This document shows positions 61,758-64,000 of a stretch of DNA of 64,000 nt, in pieces. Under the pieces are notes generated by a model. The model was not told where the DNA came from. It saw nothing but the letters and a program-made list of their open reading frames with translations, and ran no database searches. Each line of letters begins with the position of its first letter. Within the stretch, counting starts at the first letter, position 1. The translations under genes and the position numbers were made by a program. The DNA is from Gracilimonas sp. Lineage in GTDB: Bacteria; Bacteroidota; Rhodothermia; Balneolales; Balneolaceae. The DNA lies in contig NZ_JAEPPI010000003.1 of assembly GCF_017641085.1 (NCBI RefSeq), positions 820,894 through 884,893 of the forward strand, read 5' to 3'.

Positions 61758-62615
61758 GTGCAAAAAACAATATCATCAGTTTTATTCACTGTTCTTTTTA
61801 TGAGCATGGTGTCCTGCAATTTGCTCACCGTGGATGAAGAAGCTTCCGACTATCCCACCACCTTTCCGGCTATTGAGTTATCTGAACTTGATAAGATGAA
61901 TCAGGAGTATCAAGCCGCTAATGACGGCCACATTTGTTCAACACTCAACAAGTATGGGTTCACCGGATATAGTGAAATATTTTTTAAAAATGGAGAAAGT
62001 CCCTGCGCAAACCGGGACGTTGTGCGGGTTGAAATTAATCAAACAGACTCCCTTATTACGGCGGCAAAAGCAGCTTTGCTAAATAATAGCACCTATACCG
62101 GGGTAAATGATACTTCAAAACTTATGATTACAGAATTATTGCCGATAAATGGATGTACCATCTGTGAAGGCCCCGGTCTTAACAATGTACCGATAGAGTT
62201 GAAAATCACTTTTGCTGAGCAGAGGATAGATTCAAATAAAGTAGTTGGAACCGATATCACGGTTGTTGCAGATGCAGAGGGAGTAAGCAGAATTTGGGGG
62301 AATTGGTATTCCGATTTTGAAAGCCCTGATTTTGTGAACTTTGGATACGAGGAAGTACAATCCGGAATGGTAGGATGGCAGATTGATATGCGTCGTTTTA
62401 CCGGAGAGGAAGTAATTTATACAGTGCAGGAAGATGATATCAGCGGGAAGCCCGAGCGGGTGTACCTGCCGATAGAAAATGAGAGTGAACAACAACTGGA
62501 AATTCGTACATGCTGGGCAATCCCTGTGTCATACAGCGGAAATTCAGCCTTTAACGGCTGGATAGCGTATGTGGATATAGAAGAAGGATTCCTGGTAGAT
62601 ATGAGAGCCCGTTAG
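61758..62615 (+). CDS. Lipoprotein of unknown function
   Basis: A protein of 285 residues with a signal peptide and lipobox (SMVSC, Cys 20). The mature part begins with a short acidic linker and has a DGHICSTLNKYGFTGYSEIFFKNGESPC segment of secreted type and a beta-rich remainder with paired cysteines (CTIC, about 135-138). No family is recognised. I chose the GTG because it begins a proper lipoprotein signal; an in-frame Met 12 codons upstream (61722) is the alternative. Confidence 0.7.
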   Translation: MQKTISSVLFTVLFMSMVSCNLLTVDEEASDYPTTFPAIELSELDKMNQEYQAANDGHICSTLNKYGFTGYSEIFFKNGESPCANRDVVRVEINQTDSLITAAKAALLNNSTYTGVNDTSKLMITELLPINGCTICEGPGLNNVPIELKITFAEQRIDSNKVVGTDITVVADAEGVSRIWGNWYSDFESPDFVNFGYEEVQSGMVGWQIDMRRFTGEEVIYTVQEDDISGKPERVYLPIENESEQQLEIRTCWAIPVSYSGNSAFNGWIAYVDIEEGFLVDMRAR

Positions 62616-62709
62616 TTCAGAAATCTGGTATCACGAAGGATATTATTTTCTTTACGGTACCTGATTATTAAGATTAGTAACATTTGTTAATCTCATTACT
62701 CTTAACTTT

Positions 62710-63120
62710 ATGAGCAATGACTATACAAAAAGCATAAAGGACGAAACATTGACTGAATCGGCAAATAAGAAAATACTTATTGTAGAAGACGACATGATTA
62801 TCTCATTGGTCGTTGAGAACATGATCAAGAAACTTGGCCATACGTTGGTGGGCAAGGCTGCCTCCGGAGATGAAGCCATTGAGTTAGCCAAAGAGCATCA
62901 ACCGGATATTGTGTTGATGGACATTCGCCTTAAAGGAGAAATGGATGGCATTGAGGCTGTCACTCAAATCAAAGAGCACATCACCACGGAAGTGATCTAC
63001 CTGACCGGAAACTCCGATAAGGTAAATTACGAGCGCGCCAAAGCAACCGAATGTGTGGATCTTATCTCCAAGCCCTTTACGATTGGTGAATTGACCCGGT
63101 CTTTAGAGCTGGTTCCCTGA
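62710..63120 (+). CDS. Single-domain response regulator (CheY-like)
   Basis: A 136-residue receiver domain with no output domain. The phospho-acceptor site is complete: acidic pair D27-D28 (IVEDDMI), Asp 71 (LMDIRLKGEMDG), Thr 99 (YLTGNS) and Lys 121 (ISKPFTI). An about 20-residue tail precedes the fold. No histidine kinase lies nearby, so the cognate kinase is elsewhere. The LKGEMDGIEAV motif is common in receiver domains of hybrid kinases. Confidence 0.95.
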   Translation: MSNDYTKSIKDETLTESANKKILIVEDDMIISLVVENMIKKLGHTLVGKAASGDEAIELAKEHQPDIVLMDIRLKGEMDGIEAVTQIKEHITTEVIYLTGNSDKVNYERAKATECVDLISKPFTIGELTRSLELVP

Positions 63121-63187
63121 TAACTTTTTGTGCATCTTTTCGGGGATTTTATCGTAGGTTAGTCCGAAATAAAGATGGGCAAATACT

Positions 63188-63877
63188 ATGAGTACAAAAT
63201 TCAAAAACCTTCGAAACGATTTAGAAGATCTGGAACAAGACGGGCAATTCGATATTGATGAAATCTCCTCTTCATCCGGTAGCAAGTCAAGCTCAAAAAT
63301 TGCCAATTATATACTGCTTTTCGCATTTATAGCCACACTTACTTTTTATGCCGGCTCGCAGTTTAATTCTTCAGGCATAGATTTAAATCCACTGGATAAC
63401 ATCGTTCAGGAATTCAATCAGCCAAATGAAGATTTGCTGAATAGAATGGGAGCCTGGATGGAAGAGATGGGCTACGGAACTCTTACGCATGAAGAACTCA
63501 TCGCCCTGAGGGCAGAAGGAGTTACAGCTACCTACACCTCGCAAATCAGAGATGCCGGATACCCTGATGTAACACTGGAGCAGTTGGTGGAGCTTCAGGA
63601 CGCAGATGTAAGCAGCACCTTCACCCGTATGATGGCCGAGCTGGGCTATGAACTCACGGTTCAGGACTTGATTGATCTGCGCCGAGCCGATGTAACAGCG
63701 TTCTTTACCAGCAATATGATGGATTTAGGTTATACGATGGAAGAACTTACCCAGGAAAACCTGATCCGGATGAGAAACATCGGGGTCACCCACACACTCG
63801 CTGAGAGGTTGACAGAAGAGCGGGGAGCACGACCCACCGTTGATGAACTGATCCGCTATCGCATTAGTAATCAATAA
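63188..63877 (+). CDS. Membrane-anchored protein with about 30-residue helical repeats
   Basis: A 229-residue protein: an acidic cytosolic N-terminus (about 1-36), a transmembrane helix (about 37-54, IANYILLFAFIATLTFYAG), and an exported part (about 85-229) made of about four repeats such as LTHEELIALRAEGVTATYTSQIRDAGY, VTLEQLVELQDADVSSTFTRMMAELGY and LTVQDLIDLRRADVTAFFTSNM. Similar 'Leu-x-x-Leu...Gly-Val-Thr...Leu-Gly-Tyr' repeats occur in the extracytoplasmic parts of BlaR1/M56-like proteins and anti-sigma-like regulators. No known partner is adjacent; function is unknown. Confidence 0.8.
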   Translation: MSTKFKNLRNDLEDLEQDGQFDIDEISSSSGSKSSSKIANYILLFAFIATLTFYAGSQFNSSGIDLNPLDNIVQEFNQPNEDLLNRMGAWMEEMGYGTLTHEELIALRAEGVTATYTSQIRDAGYPDVTLEQLVELQDADVSSTFTRMMAELGYELTVQDLIDLRRADVTAFFTSNMMDLGYTMEELTQENLIRMRNIGVTHTLAERLTEERGARPTVDELIRYRISNQ

Positions 63878-63954
63878 GTAAGAAGGTTTTAAGGGAACAT
63901 TTTCTTCTTAATTTTCTTTACAGGTAGTGAATAGAAACAACTAAACAACTTGTA

Positions 63955-64000
63955 ATGAAAAAATTACTATCACTTTTTTCTTTAATAATAATTTCAACAC
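63955..64000 (+). CDS. Start of a secreted protein (partial, runs off the window)
   Basis: An ATG followed by 15 codons reading MKKLLSLFSLIIIST, a typical signal-peptide start (Lys-Lys then Leu/Ile). The rest lies beyond the window. It follows the helical-repeat gene on the same strand; no family can be assigned. Confidence 0.5.
   Translation, partial: MKKLLSLFSLIIIST

Overview
The window looks like a chromosomal segment from a marine, Bacteroidota-related bacterium, most likely a member of the Balneolota (Balneola/Gracilimonas-like). The basis is a C-terminal sorting tail of the YPNPFNP type on a large secreted CHRD protein (residues about 680-761 of the 14475-16760 gene), several envelope families common in that group (DUF4097, DUF5916, DUF4412, CHRD, NamZ/DUF1343), many signal peptides and lipoboxes, moderate GC by eye, and short palindromic intergenic repeats. 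The taxonomic call is inference. No rRNA, tRNA, CRISPR array, transposase or prophage was found. Coding density is high and the gene content is mostly ordinary housekeeping and envelope genes.

Layout. 1-1300: the 3' end of dnaE followed by trxA. 1384-6931: a tripartite RND efflux operon (adaptor, pump, TolC). 7098-8813 (minus): a glutamate dehydrogenase and an RsbW-like ATPase in one operon. 9166-13047: a PiT-like membrane protein, an HNH nuclease, mnmA and a secreted DUF4412 protein. 13179-18353 (minus): a lipoprotein, the CHRD/sorting-tail protein, then an ECF sigma/anti-sigma pair. 18445-23888 (minus): a DUF255 protein overlapping mgsA, a higBA toxin-antitoxin pair, and a class III cyclase with an SRPBCC-like domain and a zinc ribbon. 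24014-33877: ndk, namZ, rlmB, a GDPD phosphodiesterase, pyrG-nudix, a YtcJ-like amidohydrolase, a lipoprotein and a radical SAM protein. 34176-38813: a small ankyrin protein, an operon with an inactivated beta-lactamase-like protein, a repeat-rich gap and a DUF819 transporter.

38999-47355 is an aspartate-family block: lysC-dapB-dapA-dapD, then a convergent threonine synthase carrying a LeuA-type allosteric domain, anmK and an ArgD-type aminotransferase. This supplies diaminopimelate, lysine and threonine, and links to cell-wall recycling (AnmK here, NamZ at 24.5 kb). 47423-49603 is tex. 49769-55731 is a second ECF module: sigma factor, anti-sigma with HEAT repeats, two DUF4097 proteins and a DUF5916 outer-membrane protein. 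Nearly the same roughly 44-bp promoter-like element precedes both the sigma gene and the DUF5916 gene. 55827-64000 holds small membrane proteins, a creatininase-family enzyme, an amidohydrolase lipoprotein, a Zur-like regulator with a perfect palindromic operator followed by merC, a D-amino-acid-oxidase-like enzyme, a lone response regulator and a helical-repeat protein.

The most interesting points are the threonine synthase-LeuA domain fusion, the paired ECF promoter elements of the HEAT/DUF4097/DUF5916 module, a second shared element upstream of the other sigma factor and its neighbouring CHRD gene, the PiT-like protein, the degenerate beta-lactamase-like protein, and a family of palindromic intergenic repeats, one of which encodes the last codons of tex. 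No single large unknown system is evident.
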